Origin: Siphonodentalium dalli
Taxonomy: Eukaryota; Mollusca; Scaphopoda; Gadilida; Siphonodentaliidae
Assembly: GCA_032622095.1 (NCBI GenBank)
Contig: CP136061.1
Location: 60,001 to 124,000, forward strand
Length of the DNA: 64,000 nt
Direction of reading: 5' to 3'
The notes beneath the pieces were generated by a model. It searched no databases. It saw only the letters and a list, made by a program, of their open reading frames with translations, and was not told the DNA's origin. Shown here piece after piece: positions 11,249-20,900 of this stretch. Made by a program: the position numbers and the translations under genes. Positions within the stretch are counted from its first letter, which is position 1. The number at the start of each line of letters is the position of its first letter.

Positions 11249-12563
11249 TCACATGCTCCTCCCGCGACGTCCTCTTCCCCGTGTCCCTCGCTCATAATGT
11301 GGCTTGGCATGAAAAGAAGGATCTTGAAGAGGAGATCTTCGCCTGTACCCGGAATCCGGATATACTCCAGAAGACTGACTCTGGGAACGATCATCGTTAG
11401 CATGTACTATCGGGATCCGGAACGGTCGACCCGCAGGTTCACTCGCTGACGTTGAGGTCTTTCCTCGAAAGGTGCGCTTCGGTTGAGATTGAGAAGAGCC
11501 GGTGGGGGCTTCTTTCCGCTTCCCAGCTTTGGTGTCTGCCAAAAGATCATCTATTTGCTTTTTGCGCTCCTTTCGAGCTTTAAGCATGGGCTCCAGCTCT
11601 TTGCCAAACACGCCTTCACTCGTGAGTGGCAAGTTAGTCAGTTGACTGCTAGCCTCAGACTCGTATAGCCCCGTGTCAGAGGATGCGAGAGCACGGCGGA
11701 TGATGTGGAAAACGGCTCCGGAACGGCCCATCTGGTCTAAAGCATGGGAGGATATCTGAAATATGTCCTTCACCTGCGCCATGCAAGTCTCCACATCTGC
11801 ATTCTCCTCATCCAAAGATGAGAGAAGGGTAGCTAAAGCCTGCTGTACATAGCAGTGGACCACCAACCCCATCCTAGCTGCCTGATGGCCTTTATAGGCG
11901 ATCCGTTCCACCATACGATGTGGTTGACAGAATAAACTAGGTGACTGATGGCCAGATGCAGCCTTAGCGCCATGTCTCTTAACCAGGAGACTGTTGACAA
12001 GATCATCCATCGATGGCACCTTTAGAAACTCTTCGGCTGTTTCATCCAACGGAAATTTGTCAAAGGTATCTTCTTTGAACGCCGACAGGACTACAGGGCT
12101 TTCGCTACGGAATGTCGACTGAATGAGTACTTTTTGTGCCTCGTCCAGTTTAAGACCAACTTTCTTTGCCTTTGCAGCAAAATTGAAACTGCCCTCTCCG
12201 AAGATGCCTCGAAGACTTCTATCAGCCATCGAGTCCTGAATTTGTTTGACATAGTCCATCGGGTCCTTACACAAATTGCCCCCACATTCAGGGAGAGAAC
12301 ATCATCATCTGCATGATCTGGACTGGCACAGTCCTGGATGTGTATCGCCCTCTGCGGGTCAGTAACATCTGGCGAATCGGCACACGTGAATCAACTGGAA
12401 TGGAAGAACTATTTTGTCCGGCCATGACTAACAGTCGATCCAGGTTGGTCTCAAGGCCCGAGATTTTGGAATTGCATTCCTCCCGAACGCGGTCAATACT
12501 CGATGCACGACGCCGTGAACGTCTGCGATTGACCGGAGAAGAAGACGAATTTGAAGCAACCAT
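11249..12563 (-). pseudogene. DIRS gag-like protein, one frameshift
   Basis: The likely start is the ATG at 12563: a basic, Ser/Arg-rich N-terminus followed by a short heptad-like stretch (ISGLETNLDRLLVMAGQ). That frame ends at 12288. Homologous-looking sequence continues in another frame from about 12280 to 11249 for about 340 residues. The tail is basic and Gly/Arg-rich (RGTRGRGRRGRSM), fitting a nucleic-acid-binding capsid-like protein. No zinc knuckle was seen. It lies upstream of the RT frame, as gag does in DIRS elements. The function is inferred from position and composition, not from a recognised domain. Confidence 0.65.
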
Positions 12564-12606
12564 TTGTGAAATTACAAATGGCGAGAGAGAAAAAACAGCG
12601 TGTTAC

Positions 12607-12755
12607 TTCGATTCGCCAGAAAAAGGAAGTGATGAGATCAGCTGGCCTGGCGCGCATGCGCACTAAGGGGCCAAAATTTTGCGTGATTTCACCACAATGA
12701 AAAGGGCGAGTTTTTCGGACCAGAAAAAGAATACCTATCGTATTATAATTAATAC
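12607..12755 (-). repeat. DIRS inverted terminal repeat, 5' copy
   Basis: Reverse complement of 6761-6906, including the shared GCGCATGCGC palindrome and the block 'ggccccttagtgcgcatgcg'. The outer 15 bp (12756-12770) are unique to this end and recur in the internal complementary region. Confidence 0.88.
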
Positions 12756-12773
12756 GACATTTACGATATAAAA

Positions 12774-12960
12774 TTTGTGTTCCGTCCGCCTATTTTATGG
12801 TCCTTGTTGGCTTATAATTTGACAAATATTTTGGTTTCCTTATGATAGCTTCAGGTATAGTTATCTGTTTGTTTTCAAATTTGGCATATATATCACTCAT
12901 AAGAAAATACAGATCATATTTGAATTTATGTTTGGTCTGCCCACTTTTACCGCAGTTATT
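12774..12960 (+). repeat. 'tacgcccattt'-family repeat, right part, split by DIRS
   Basis: Continues the host repeat interrupted at 6711: tttgtgttccgtccgcc, tggtccttgttggcttataattt, ggtttccttatgatagc. It is directly comparable with 3050-3100. Confidence 0.65.
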
Positions 12961-13190
12961 CTACAAAGCCACAGCTCAAAATGAAGCCACTGTTTCAGGG
13001 GACATTGTGGCCTTTTGTTCTGTGATAGATCACCCACTGAAGATATAGAAAAGTTCTCTTTCACATTATAGATGCATGACCATTTTACTTCCATAAATTC
13101 TTGTTCAAGTTCATGTTCAAGAACAGTGTCTGGAATCAGTTGCTATCAATTGTTATTATGAAATATAATTAATATGTGTTAATCATACCG
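12961..13190. other. Intron, nothing recognised
   Basis: No splice-bounded open frame or repeat with clear ends was seen. Confidence 0.4.
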
Positions 13191-13810
13191 CCTCCCTCGA
13201 AGAAAATGGAGGAATACTGGATTGACCGTATATGTAGCTTCAGGGTGACCTATAGATTGGAGCCATCAATTTTTTCCGAATTTCGATGAAAAACATAGCC
13301 ACCAGCAGCCATCTTGGATTTCAAATTTGAATCCATCGGCACACCCTACAGCCCGTATTTATTGGAGAATTGTTTTGAAAATTTACAGGCATGTTGAGGA
13401 TCACCTCTATAGAATTTTAGTGATTTTCGATGACAACATGGCCGGCATCTTGAATTTTTGCAGGCACGATTGTGATCACCTGTAGATGGAAGCTATTGAA
13501 TTTGAACGATTTTCAATGAAAAACATGGCGCTGGCAGCCATCTTGGATTTTACTCTTTACATGACTAAATCCTTTGGCACACCCTACAGACTACATTCCT
13601 CATCTGATGATCACAAAACTTCATATGGATTTTTGGAGATGGGATGTGATCCTCCTTATTTTGACCGAAATTCGTTGAAAAACATGGCCGCCAGCGTCCA
13701 TCTTGGAATTTACTCTTTGTATGACTAAATCCTTTGGTGCCCACTACAGATCACATCTCTCCTTCGATCATCACCAAACTTCATATGGAATTTTGGGGTG
13801 ACCTCTAGTT
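13191..13810 (-). repeat. 'aagatggc' repeat family, inverted copy
   Basis: Four diverged units of about 140 bp contain 'gccatcttggattttactctttac', 'atgactaaatcctttggcac' and 'cctacag'. In reverse complement these are the monomers of the large array at 44.1-49.7 kb ('gtaaaatccaagatggctgc', 'ccaaaggatttagtcat'). Confidence 0.75.
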
Positions 13811-13879
13811 TACTTTTCTCCTTCTTTATCATTCTATTGATTGCTCAGCAAAAAATTAACTCCTTCCCAAGTTGACACT

Positions 13880-14560
13880 TTCATTCTGTCTGTCTGTCCG
13901 TCCGTCCAGGCAGATATTTCAAACACCGGTTGTCGGATCTGAATGAAATATGGTATGGAAGTTCACTACTGTGAGGGCATTCAAAGAAGTGTTCAATTGT
14001 TTTTTCTGGATTATCCGTTCTAGAGTTATTCATCTTTGTATATCTGGAAATGTTGTTTTTTTGTCCGTCTGAGCAGATATCTCCACCACCAGTTGACGAA
14101 CCTGAATGAAATTTGGTATGGAAGTTCACTACTATGAGGGCATTTAACGGAGTGTTCGATTGTTTTTCCCGGATTTTCAGTTCTAAAGTTATTCATCTTT
14201 GTATATCTGGAAATGTTGGTGATTTTGTCCATCCAAGCAGATATCTCCACCACCGGTTGACGAATCTCAGTGAAATTTGGTATGAATGTTCACTAACATG
14301 AGGGCAATCAATTGATTGTTCAAATAGTTTTTTTAGGGTTTTCCATTGTAGAGTTATTCATCTTTGTTTATTTGCAAGTATTGTTTATTTTGTCTGTATC
14401 TCCACCACCGGTTGACCGATATCAACAAAATTTGTTATGGATGTTTACTACTATGATGGCAGTCAATTGAATGTTCAATTGTTTGTTCATGTTTTCCGTT
14501 GTAGAGTTTGTTTATAATGTTGGGGTATTTTTCCGTCTGAGCAGATATCTCACCCATACT
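13880..14560 (+). repeat. Tandem units, 'gcagatatctccaccaccgg' family
   Basis: About four head-to-tail copies of a 160-180-bp unit: 'cagatatctccaccaccgg', 'gaaatttggtatggaagttc', 'gagttattcatctttg', then 'tgtccgtctgagcag'. The open frames on both strands across this stretch are by-products of the repeated unit. Confidence 0.75.
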
Positions 14561-14918
14561 ATGTCCGTTCGAATTTGCCACCATGCACCGTGGCCATTTT
14601 TGTATGCTCAAAAGTGGAATACTATTCGATCTCTGACCAAATAAGGAGGTAAGAAATAGTCTTATTAGAAGGAAATGGTTTTGGTGCAGGGGAATTTTAT
14701 GCGAATATCCCAAATGTTCTATGCAATTGACAGTATTCACTGTTATTGTTCCAGTTGTAATATACATCATATTTTTGAAGAAAATCAATGGAATTACCTT
14801 TTTCTGCAAAAACCATAACATAACACCATTTGAATGGATTGCGACCAACTGGCTTTCATGCATTGATTGAAGATTTTCATGATTAAAATTATTATTGAGA
14901 GCTCCTGTTTATTTTCAG

Positions 14919-15106
14919 GATTTGATGCACAAACTCCGTTGGAAGCAAGTAGTGATAGTGATATTGATACTGAGATACCTGATGAACCAATCGAGTTGCG
15001 AGATTATCAAAAAGAGCTTGCAGAACAAGCACTCCTAGGGAAGAATGTTATCATATGCGCTCCCACTGGTAGTGGAAAAACTCGGGTAGCTCAGAAAATA
15101 ATGCAG
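14919..15106 (+). CDS. RIG-I-like receptor gene, helicase exon with motifs Q and I
   Basis: RLRs are cytosolic sensors that bind viral double-stranded RNA through a DExH ATPase-helicase. The acceptor is tattttcag|GATTTG and the donor ATGCAG|gtct. Reading on from the 5461 exon, it encodes an acidic linker ([12 protein letters not shown]) and then [14 protein letters not shown], the Q-motif region. Next come [20 protein letters not shown], which hold motif I (Walker A, GSGKT) where ATP phosphates bind. The wording is close to MDA5/RIG-I/LGP2 (LRPYQ..VA..AL.GKN.II..PTGSGKT). It ends in phase 0 on CAG. I cannot tell which RLR subtype this is from one exon. A Dicer-type helicase is less likely given motif II in the later exon. 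Confidence 0.92.
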
Positions 15107-15724
15107 GTCTGTTTACTTTAAAGTGATGTGATACAATCTGACAGGGTGATCAAATAGAAATAGAGAATAATCATGATAAAACTAGTTATGTTTATGAATA
15201 TAATTTCAAATTGACAACACACACCATCATTCTGATATATAAATGAAATGCAATGACTCTCGATGGCGAAATAATTTTTGTTTGTTTATCGCCGATAGTT
15301 GCGTCCCGAATCCAGATGTATATATTTACAATTGAGCGTACTTCAGACGATGATTTCTATGGAGTGGTATGGTCGATTTCTTTGAAATTTTTGGCGATGT
15401 TAGTAGAATGCTACATTCCCAGGTTGGCATAACCCCTGATTACTAACTTATCAGTTTCACTCACCCGAACAAGTTCATAATATGTCTTTAATGTATGGTA
15501 AGAATATATTCACACTTTTGCAATCTTACCATCCAATTTCGCAGTTTTAATAATAACCAATGCATTTATATAGCACATTTACATGATTATTACCCCGGTC
15601 ATAGGGTGTTAATTACCTATCCGTGCTTAGGAGGTAGCAAATCAAGCAGCTTATGAGCACATCTGGATTTGCATACTGAGAAGATCTGTCAACTCCTGAA
15701 ATATTTACCTCTTTATCAACTCTG
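15107..15724. other. Intron, nothing recognised
   Basis: AT-rich sequence between RLR exons; no exon or element boundary was seen. Confidence 0.4.
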
Positions 15725-16270
15725 TAGGGCCCTGCTTGAAGATTTGATTCACTAATATTGGCTGCTGATCAATTTGATTAGATTCGATCATATGATTTGA
15801 ATATTTTCGAATCCACTCTTCTTTGCATTCTTGTGAACAAAAAAAAACACAAGGTTGAAGATGTCTTGTTCTAATTTTGACAACTGAAGTTTTAGCCTAA
15901 CTTGCTGCTTTCCTCTTGCTATATTGATTTGTAGGCCTATACTGGTATCGCCTGATGATGTGACAGCAAGGTAAATATAGTGTCAGTCTTGCCCAATCAC
16001 CCAAATATAAAGGGTCATTGAAAATATTTTACGAACACGAACCAAACCATGTGATGTATGTATGTGTGAACAATAGCAGAGACATATGCATTCACTTTAG
16101 TCATTAGCTGGATATAGTAAATAAAAATTACTCAAATCATGTTTACATTGCCGTCCCCAGTCGCATATCAATGCATATATTCAATTTGAGATTTGATTTG
16201 ATTTGTGAATTCATCCCTGATTCTATTCGGGATTATATTTGATTTCAAACCCCCAATTTGCAGGGCCCTA
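15725..16270. mobile_element. Possible hAT-like element, TAGGGCCCTGC ends
   Basis: The left end TAGGGCCCTGC is mirrored by GCAGGGCCCTA at the right end, with GATTCGA-rich subterminal sequence. Flanking 8-mers do not match. Another TAGGGCCCTGCGATTCGGG end occurs alone near 21952. It also contains a 'ggcccctggggaaaat..taccaatata'-like piece just downstream (16285) related to the hairpin at 42104. Confidence 0.4.
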
Positions 16271-16591
16271 ACCTATTCCTATCACTGGCCCCTGGGGAAA
16301 ATTGCTAAAATACCAATATAGACTATACCAGTGAGAGTGCTTAAACCACACTAACTATCAAAACCCTAATAATTTATAGAAATCAATAACTGCAGCATTT
16401 CGGATGAAATATAAATGGTATGGACGGCTTCGGAATGACTTGCGGAATATATATGAGCATTAATAGTGAGAAATTGCTGTCAAATTTGAAGCCTCAAGAT
16501 TACGATTCACCTTATTGGAGTACAAATCACATATATATTGACTAATCAGCGACATGGAATTAGTGTAAAATGTACCAGGAAAATATTTCAG

Positions 16592-16758
16592 AAACATCTT
16601 CAAGAAGAGAATGCAATCAAGAAAGTTATCTTCCTAGTGAACCAAGTTGCCTTAGCAGACCAACAAGGCAAATCATGCAAGGAATTACTGAATCATTACA
16701 AAACTAAGGTGATTGTTGGTGAAGAGCGGCGAGAACCTCTAGCAGAAACTCTTAAAAG
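16592..16758 (+). CDS. RIG-I-like receptor gene, helicase exon with motif Ia
   Basis: The acceptor is aatatttcag|AAACAT and the donor AAAAG|gtgg. It starts in phase 0 after the 14919 exon. It encodes KHLQEENAIKKVIFLVNQVA, LADQQGKSCKELL and VIVGEERREPLAETLKR. KVIFLVNQVALADQQ matches the motif Ia region of RLRs (KVIVLVNKVLLVEQ in MDA5-like proteins), which contacts RNA. It leaves two bases of an Arg codon that the next exon completes. The open frame continues past the donor by chance. Confidence 0.9.
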
Positions 16759-16849
16759 GTGGGACCAGCTATATATATATATTAGCCCTTCTTTGACTTC
16801 ATATTTTCAGATTATAGGGAAAAGATGGTTACTGTCAAATAAATTGTCA

Positions 16850-17115
16850 CGAAAGAGGATTGTCAATTATTTTGTTCCAGTTTTCTGTTCTAGGGTTAAT
16901 AATCTTTGTTTGTCGATCTGGAAATGTTGGTTTTTTTGTCCGTCCGAGGAGATATATCAATGATAACTGGTTGTCTGATCTCAACGAAATTTGTTATGGA
17001 TGTTCAACATGGACATTTAGTGGAGTGTTCAAGCCTGTTTTTCAGGTTTTCTGTACCAGAGTTATTCGTCTGTTTATCTGGAAATGTATGCGGTATGCCA
17101 CATGGGGGTATATAC
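16850..17115 (+). repeat. 'gcagatat'-family repeat fragment
   Basis: One and a half units: 'tctggaaatgttggtttttttgtccg', 'gaaatttgttatggatgttcaa'. It ends in 'gccacatgggggtatatacac', which matches the end of the copy before exon 5461. Confidence 0.6.
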
Positions 17116-18193
17116 ACTGGACTAGCTCTTAATTGTTTGTCCTATCGTCGTGTCACAACAAACTCGTGCAATAATGTTAACCAGTTCACAAACTTGTGCC
17201 CTTCCATCGACATACTTAAATTTATTTCATATAATTATTATTATACTATTGACCAGTATTTGCTCTTTTCCTCACTAAAAGATATACTGCTTGACTAAGA
17301 TTTGATAACATTTGTGATATCTATTTGTGCAGTGGATAAATATAACATCCACATATTGCAGTCGAATATCAGATTAATTTTTGCTTGTATGTGGCCATAT
17401 AACTGGTGAGTCGTATAAATGTCCACATACTCAAAAAAGTAAATATGATATTCAGCTACACAATGCAGATTTTCTATATGTAAAATTAGGGTTCTGCGAA
17501 TATTTGATATTCGTTTTATTATTCGAATTAACATTTAAACATCGAAATAGTCTATGTGAAAGTGACTCAAATGTTGGTAATGTTTTAACACCCACACAAC
17601 TGCAGTGAAATCTAAATAGTAGATGATTTGTATTTATTTTCTTAAAATATGCTGTTCAATCGTCATCTATCGCAGTCACAGAAATTGCTGATAAAAATTT
17701 GTTATGTCATGCACACAAATATATTTCAGTGTGCACACAAACATACTTGGTCGGAACTGCCATGCACTTTGCAACAGTGCGGGTCAATTTGGAAAACCCT
17801 CTAATAAAATGTCAGACTCGACTTAAAGGAAGCCAAAATTCATATATCAATGAAACTCAAGTTTGTGACATCATTCAGAAGTCTAATTTTGTCGATAATG
17901 CCTCGTTAGAAGCTTCTGAGATATGATGCGCCAAAATTCCTTTTACCAATTCTTTGTCATATATGCTTGCCCTGTTTGGTGAAATAATATCCTAAGTTCA
18001 TTCAGCGATCACAGAAATTTCCGCAATGTGTTTTATAGATAGTTTAGTTTAGCAAAAGAAACAGGGAAAAATATACCCGGTCTAAAGGCCTATCAGCCCA
18101 ATCTCATATATTGCGAGTATGAAGTATTCAAAACTGAGAGTTTGATTGATTTTGTAGTCACTGTAGCACTAATTTTATGTTGTTGAATGCAGG
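17116..18193. other. Intron, nothing recognised
   Basis: AT-rich intron. Short frames (17295-17926) lack splice-bounded or domain support. Confidence 0.4.
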
Positions 18194-18391
18194 TACGACA
18201 TTATTGTTATGACCACTCAGATCCTCGTTGATGCGTTGGTGAAGAAGGAGATTCCTGGAATCACAACCTTTTCTATGCTTGTACTCGATGAATGTCATCA
18301 CACACACGATAAACACCCATTCAATATGATCATGCAGTTTTATATGGATGAGAAGCTTTCTAGGAGTGCAACTGCACAAAAATTGCCACAG
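18194..18391 (+). CDS. RIG-I-like receptor gene, helicase exon with DECH box
   Basis: The acceptor is gaatgcag|GTACGAC and the donor CCACAG|gtta. Joined in phase 2 to the 16592 exon, it encodes YDIIVMTTQILVDALVKKEI (motif Ib region) and MLVLDECHHTHDKHPFNMIM. That holds motif II DECH, the Mg-ATP-binding Walker B box, followed by the HH-T/N-K signature of RLRs. It then reads to ..AQKLPQ, exactly where RLRs continue into the Gly-Leu-Thr-Ala-Ser motif III. That next exon was not found in the remaining 45 kb of the window. The four exons give a collinear N-terminal RecA-like domain. Confidence 0.94.
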
Positions 18392-18419
18392 GTTAGTTCC
18401 TATCTATTAGAGACCTTCC

Positions 18420-18775
18420 ACACATTGTGCAGTCTGAATGACATAGAATCGTGTGTGCGAATCGCATTATGAGTCAATGAGAGATTTTAGACTGTATGAC
18501 ATGTGCAAATTGCCTCACTGTCCTAATTTGGTGGTGTGGAATCATGTGTACTTTGTGATTCGTGGGTGGTTGTTCAGCTAATACCAACTTTCACAATGAG
18601 TCTGAATGACATAGCATCGATTGTGCGAATCGCATTAGGAATCAATGAGAGCTTGTAGACTGTACGACACGTGCAAATTGCCTCACTGTCCTAATTTGGT
18701 TGTGTGGAATCATGTGTACTTTGTGATTCGTGGGTGGTTGTTCAGCTGATTCCAACTTTCACAATGAGTCAAGAT
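18420..18775 (+). repeat. Tandem duplication, about 170-bp unit x2
   Basis: Bases 18430-18600 and 18601-18770 repeat 'gtctgaatgacatag', 'tgtgcgaatcgcatta', 'gtgcaaattgcctcactg' and 'gtacttttgtgattcgtgggtgg'-like text with few differences. It begins 30 bp downstream of the RLR donor site. Confidence 0.8.
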
Positions 18776-19837
18776 CAATTTTGGACTGTCATTGTGCATC
18801 ACTGCATCATACAGCCATATTAAACAGAAAGACGTGAATAACAAACAAAAACCCTGAGTCGCATTGAAAATATACAAATATCCAGTGTAGACTGCTGTAG
18901 ACGCCGAAAATGATTGAAGGGCTTTTAGACTACAATACAATATTAGATGCAAACTTTTGGACAGCAAACTTTTACGTTGTTACCTAATAACCTGTTACCC
19001 AATATGCATATTAGCAACATTACTGTCCACAGCCAACACTGAAAGGTGATAAGGTCACCATCCCAGCCAATGCAACTATTCCGATGCCAAAATACTGTAA
19101 AGAAATAAGATTTTAGCTCAACTTGACAAAGTCAAGTGTGGGCTTTTGCCATCGTCAAGAATATGCGATTTTTTTGAAATATTTTGACGGAGGTTTCAAT
19201 GGTAATTTAAGGCATTTCCAGGTGAATTTTTGACCTTTTTTTGTTCGTTTCCTGAGAGTTTCCTATGCGCACGACCTTTTTATGCTGTGCGTGTGATTAA
19301 TTATTTCATAACTTTGCCATTAAACGCTTTATAATAAGAAATATTAGATAAATTGGGTCAGAACTTTACTGTAAACGAAAATACCGTAAATAGAAACAAA
19401 ACGCATGTGGTATTATCGATAAAGCAATTGATAATTATACTGATATCTGTTTGGTATATAAAGCACTTTTTTTTTTGCGCATTCACAGGCTAATATACTA
19501 TAAGTAATTGGCCATACATCTATGTATATTAATCAAGAACTTTTGACATAAGACAAAGAAAATAATTTATTAAATTCGGCGTTATCAATTATCTTTGCAT
19601 GAACCGGTTACGTATGCCTGAAAATTTTCAGGTCAGGGGTCAAGAGAGGTAGCTTTCCCGTCAAACAGCTTTCCCGTCAAACCTGAAATGAAATTTGTAA
19701 ACAAATATGATTAACCTGCTTTTTAACAAGGTGAGCTTTAATCAAATAAAAGAAGCAATGCTACATAAACTATTTGTCATGGACTCAGCCAGTGTATCTG
19801 ATATATGTCAACTAAGGTCGCTTTACGTGGTAAAAAT
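18776..19837. other. Non-coding, one TAGCTCAACTTG repeat start
   Basis: No exon was seen. At about 19113 a TAGCTCAACTTGACAAAG start resembles the ends of segments in the 44-49 kb array. The rest is unremarkable AT-rich sequence. Confidence 0.4.
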
Positions 19838-19943
19838 GAAAAGTGAAAGTGAAATTTCTATCAAATTCAGAGAATCCTATTGAAAGTGAAAGTACACTTC
19901 TGTGAATTCTGCAGATTCAGAGAATACTATTGAAAGTGAAAGT
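19838..19943 (+). promoter_or_regulatory. Cluster of three IRF-element-like motifs in ~50-bp repeats
   Basis: GAAAGTGAAA occurs at 19845-19854. GAAAGTGAAAGT occurs at 19882-19893 and 19932-19943. The last two match the published IRF-element consensus GAAASYGAAASY at every position. They sit in diverged ~50-bp direct repeats ('attcagagaat..tattgaaagtgaaagt'). The cluster is 1.5 kb downstream of an RLR exon, so a role in interferon-like regulation of this gene is possible but unproven; repeat origin is the null explanation. Confidence 0.4.
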
Positions 19944-20549
19944 ACGATTGTGGGAATTCTATCAGATTTCGCGACTCAGTTCATTTTCGTGGTCATAGGC
20001 TATATAGGGCCTATATTACCACGAAACTAGTCGAATCATGATAATGGTAGAACATAATTAATACCCCCCCCCCCCCAATATTAAACACACAGCAGCAAGG
20101 TTCAAAATAAGCGCGCAGTCATGGTAAATGTCCAGCGAAAAATGGATTCTGTCCGACGCAATATATTTAACATTGAAGGTAAAAAAATCTCTCTTTTTAA
20201 ATTTAAGATCAATTGAGAGAGAATATAATTAGCCCTACTAGTATGTCTAGTATATATTATTTATGAATCGACATAAAGTTGCGAACTTTGAACATTTAAA
20301 AACGAAAATAACATGGGTTTTTCCCCAGGTAGTGATTGCCGATTGGGCTAACTTAAAAACACGAAAACGTTTACTTGTAATAAGACGATTTAAAAGTTAT
20401 ATACTGTCTCATATGGTACTGCAACTTGTCAGTATCTCCACTCTAAACCCACAATTTGTCCAAATCAATGAGTATTTGCCATTTTAGACACGACATTGAT
20501 ATCTAATTTTATTTTAATTATACTTTTATTGATGTGATAATTTCGTTCC
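19944..20549. other. Non-coding, poly-C tract
   Basis: Poly-C near 20065-20077. No exon or bounded element was seen. Confidence 0.4.
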
Positions 20550-20900
20550 GGTTTATTTTTTATACGCCCATTTAAAAAAACGTCCGTATTATGCAATCAG
20601 TCTGTATGTCAATATTTTGGTTTCCAGATGATAACTTGAGTTTGAATTATTTGATCACAACTAAACTTGGTATGTGGCTCAGTCATACCAAAGTACAGGT
20701 CAATTTCCAATTTGCATGGGTTTGGTTCAATGATTTTTTCCGGAGTTATGGGCCTTTTCGACTTTGCATATTCTTGCTTTCCAGATGATATTTTGCGTTG
20801 TTCTATTGGATTCATATTATGTATGTTAGTTTATTACCTCACAATACAGGTCAAATTCGAATTGGGGTTTGGTACCTGATAGCCAATTTTCTTTGATAGT
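20550..20900 (+). repeat. 'tacgcccattt'-family repeat copy
   Basis: Begins tatacgcccatttaaaaaa and cgtccgtattatg, then two units with 'ggtttccagatgataac', 'aaacttggtatgtggct' and 'acaggtcaaattcgaattgggg'. It is related to 2700-3100. Confidence 0.65.

Larger units (their letters stand above)
6715..12770 (-). mobile_element. DIRS-type tyrosine-recombinase retrotransposon, complete but mutated
   Basis: Read on the minus strand, the element runs: 5' terminus (right, 12770), inverted terminal repeat, gag-like ORF, RT-RNase H, tyrosine recombinase, inverted terminal repeat and internal complementary region (left). DIRS elements replicate through a circular intermediate and integrate with a tyrosine recombinase instead of an integrase, so they leave no target duplication. 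Here the element sits between AAA triplets in a host repeat, with only the trinucleotide shared. Frames carry several stops and frameshifts, so this copy is not autonomous as read. It also contains the hAT-like insertion 7134-8142. Orders and termini are seen directly; assignment to the DIRS1-like group rests on the domain set and the ICR. Confidence 0.9.

Noticed and set aside
14435-14863. 142-codon minus-strand frame next to an RLR exon
   Set aside because: It overlaps the 'gcagatat' tandem repeat and has no domain or splice support.
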